From: an uncultured Nitrospinaceae bacterium | Lineage (GTDB): Bacteria; Nitrospinota; Nitrospinia; Nitrospinales; VA-1 | Assembly: GCA_938073925.1 (NCBI GenBank) | Contig: CALJGH010000029.1 | Location: forward strand, 1 to 7,677 | Direction: 5' to 3' | DNA length: 7,677 nucleotides | Shown here: in pieces, positions 6,122 to 7,677 of the stretch | How positions within the stretch are numbered: the first letter of the stretch is position 1 | Layout: each line of letters starts with the position of its first letter | Notes under the pieces: generated by a model | Database searches by the model: none | What the model was told of the DNA's origin: nothing | The model's input: only the letters and a program-made list of their open reading frames with translations | Program-made: the position numbers and the translations under genes

Positions 6122-7677
6122 ATGACAGGCCAGGAACTTCGCGCTAAATTTTTGCAATATTTTAAAGACCGACAACACACGGTTGTGTCCAGTTACCCAT
6201 TGGTTCCCAAAAATGACCCAACGCTGTTATTTACAAATGCTGGCATGGTTCAGTTTAAAAATGTATTTCTCGGTGACGAAAAGCGCGACTATAATCGCGC
6301 AGTAAGCGTACAAAAATGCGTACGCGCCGGAGGCAAACATAATGATCTGGAAATGGTCGGTCGTACTGCCCGGCACCATACCTTCTTTGAAATGCTGGGA
6401 AATTTCTCGTTTGGTGATTATTTTAAGACGGAAGCCATCCAATATGGCTGGGAATTCCTAACTGAAGTCATCGGGTTGCCCCGTGATCGTCTCTATATTT
6501 CTGTATTCAATGAGGATGATGATGCCTTCAATATTTGGGCGAATGAGATGAAAATGCCGCGAGAGCGGATTTCAAGAATGGGCGAAAAAGACAATTTCTG
6601 GGCAATGGGCCCCACAGGACCTTGTGGACCCTGCTCTGAAATTTTTATCGATCAAGGAAAAGCTCTCGGCTGCGGCAAATCGAGCTGTGCCGTTGGGTGT
6701 GATTGCGACCGTTACCTTGAAATATGGAACCTGGTATTCATGCAATACGACCGCGATGCTTCAGGGAAACTGACACCTCTCCCAAAACCCAGCATAGACA
6801 CAGGTATGGGACTCGAACGCCTGGCCGCCGTAGTTCAAGGGCGTACAACCAATTACGACACAGACCTGATGATGACCATCATCAACGAGTCCGCAAAAAT
6901 CACCGGACGCGAATACGGCAAAGATGACGAAGTCAATGTATCGCTTCGAGTGCTGACCGACCATGCGCGTGCATCTACTTTCCTGATTGGCGATGGGGTC
7001 ATCCCATCGAATGAAGGCCGCGGATATGTTCTAAGAAAAATCATGCGTCGTGCTTTGCGACATGGAAAACTTCTGGGCCAAAAAAATCCGTTCTTCCACA
7101 AAATCACCAGCAAAGTGATCGAAGACTTTAAGGGGGCCTATCCCGATTTAACTGGCAACAGCGATTTCATTCAAAGGGTCGTACTCAACGAAGAAGAAAG
7201 TTTTTCAAACACCCTGCATTTTGGGACACAGCGTCTAGAAGAGATTTTAGAAAAGGTTCAAAAAGAAAAACTCACCTCTATTCCCGGAGAAGAAATTTTC
7301 AAGCTTTACGACACCTATGGTTTTCCAACGGACTTAGTGGAAGAGACCGCAAAAGATACTGGACTGGAAATGGATATGGCAGGCTATGAAAAAGCCATGC
7401 AGGAACAAAAAGTAAAAGCCTCGGCCTCGTGGAAAGGTTCAGGTGAAAAGGAAGTCGCTCCGTTTTACAAAGAATTTGCGCAGAATTCTCCACCTACTGA
7501 ATTTGATGGCTACAAATCAACAGAAGGTGAAGCAACAGTTTTGGCTATACTGAAGGACGGGACAAAAGTAGACTCTGCACAAAAAGGCGATAGCATCGAA
7601 ATTCTGTTAGACCGAACACCCTTCTATGGTGAATCAGGAGGTCAGGTCGGTGATTCAGGAAACGCATTCAACGATGG
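6122..7677 (+). CDS. alaS: Alanine--tRNA ligase, 3' end outside window
   Basis: Attaches alanine to tRNA-Ala and edits mischarged Ser/Gly in its full form. The frame is open from ATG 6122 to the window end, giving 518 codons of a protein usually about 870-900 residues long. Visible parts: the class II aminoacylation domain (about 1-240), with PTLLFTNAGMVQFK, CVRAGGKHNDLE followed by RHHTFFEMLGNFSFGDYFK (motif 2 region), GPTGPCGPCSE and motif 3 DTGMGLERL (227-234); the helical tRNA-recognition domain (about 245-450), including DHARA and NEGRGYVLRKIMRR; and the start of the beta-barrel before the editing domain, ending DRTPFYGESGGQVGDSG. The editing HxxxH motif and the C-terminal domain lie outside. 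A cysteine group, C184, C189, C193 and C195, sits in a short insertion before the DRYLEIWNLVFMQ segment. No strong ribosome site is seen (AGAG at 6108-6111, ten bases off). With 23 bp after kdsD and no terminator between them, the two probably share a transcript. Confidence 0.97.
   Translation, partial: MTGQELRAKFLQYFKDRQHTVVSSYPLVPKNDPTLLFTNAGMVQFKNVFLGDEKRDYNRAVSVQKCVRAGGKHNDLEMVGRTARHHTFFEMLGNFSFGDYFKTEAIQYGWEFLTEVIGLPRDRLYISVFNEDDDAFNIWANEMKMPRERISRMGEKDNFWAMGPTGPCGPCSEIFIDQGKALGCGKSSCAVGCDCDRYLEIWNLVFMQYDRDASGKLTPLPKPSIDTGMGLERLAAVVQGRTTNYDTDLMMTIINESAKITGREYGKDDEVNVSLRVLTDHARASTFLIGDGVIPSNEGRGYVLRKIMRRALRHGKLLGQKNPFFHKITSKVIEDFKGAYPDLTGNSDFIQRVVLNEEESFSNTLHFGTQRLEEILEKVQKEKLTSIPGEEIFKLYDTYGFPTDLVEETAKDTGLEMDMAGYEKAMQEQKVKASASWKGSGEKEVAPFYKEFAQNSPPTEFDGYKSTEGEATVLAILKDGTKVDSAQKGDSIEILLDRTPFYGESGGQVGDSGNAFND

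Noticed and set aside
6227..7493. Short open frames overlapping alaS (for example 6227-6442 minus, 6724-6927 plus, 6853-7113 minus)
   Set aside because: The alaS frame is continuous with conserved motifs throughout; these are shadows.

Overview
The window looks like a chromosomal housekeeping region of a Gram-negative bacterium with moderate GC content. The Gram-negative call rests on kdsD, an enzyme of the Kdo branch of lipopolysaccharide synthesis, and on a DUF3108 protein of a type usually exported. The mix of a proofreading PolA, a eukaryote-like Nfu scaffold protein and DUF3108 would suit a marine lineage such as Nitrospinota or a former deltaproteobacterial group, but that placement is a guess from general resemblance. 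No RNA genes, insertion sequences, integrases, CRISPR arrays or phage genes were seen.

Layout: (1) The left edge holds the 3' part of a DUF3108 gene on the plus strand, ending at 700. (2) From 708 to 4964 everything is on the minus strand. In the direction of transcription this is polA (4964 to 2259), a headless remnant of yraN (2268 to 2023), an Nfu-type iron-sulfur scaffold gene (1892 to 1062, probably starting at TTG) and an unrecognised 114-residue protein (1052 to 708). The last two are only 9 bp apart and look translationally coupled. The block converges on the DUF3108 gene with 7 bp between the two stop codons. (3) A 138-bp divergent region (4965-5102) carries two interlocked sigma70-like promoters, one for polA and one for kdsD, plus a 21-bp perfect dyad that looks like an operator. 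(4) kdsD (5103-6098) and alaS (6122 to beyond the right edge) follow on the plus strand, 23 bp apart, as a likely two-gene transcript.

Functionally the genes are a loose set: DNA repair and replication (polA), iron-sulfur assembly (nfu), Kdo supply for the outer membrane (kdsD) and tRNA charging (alaS). No dedicated new system is evident. The points most worth a second look are the yraN remnant butted against the polA stop, the orphan protein coupled to nfu, the unusual N-terminal half of that Nfu, and the compact polA/kdsD control region.
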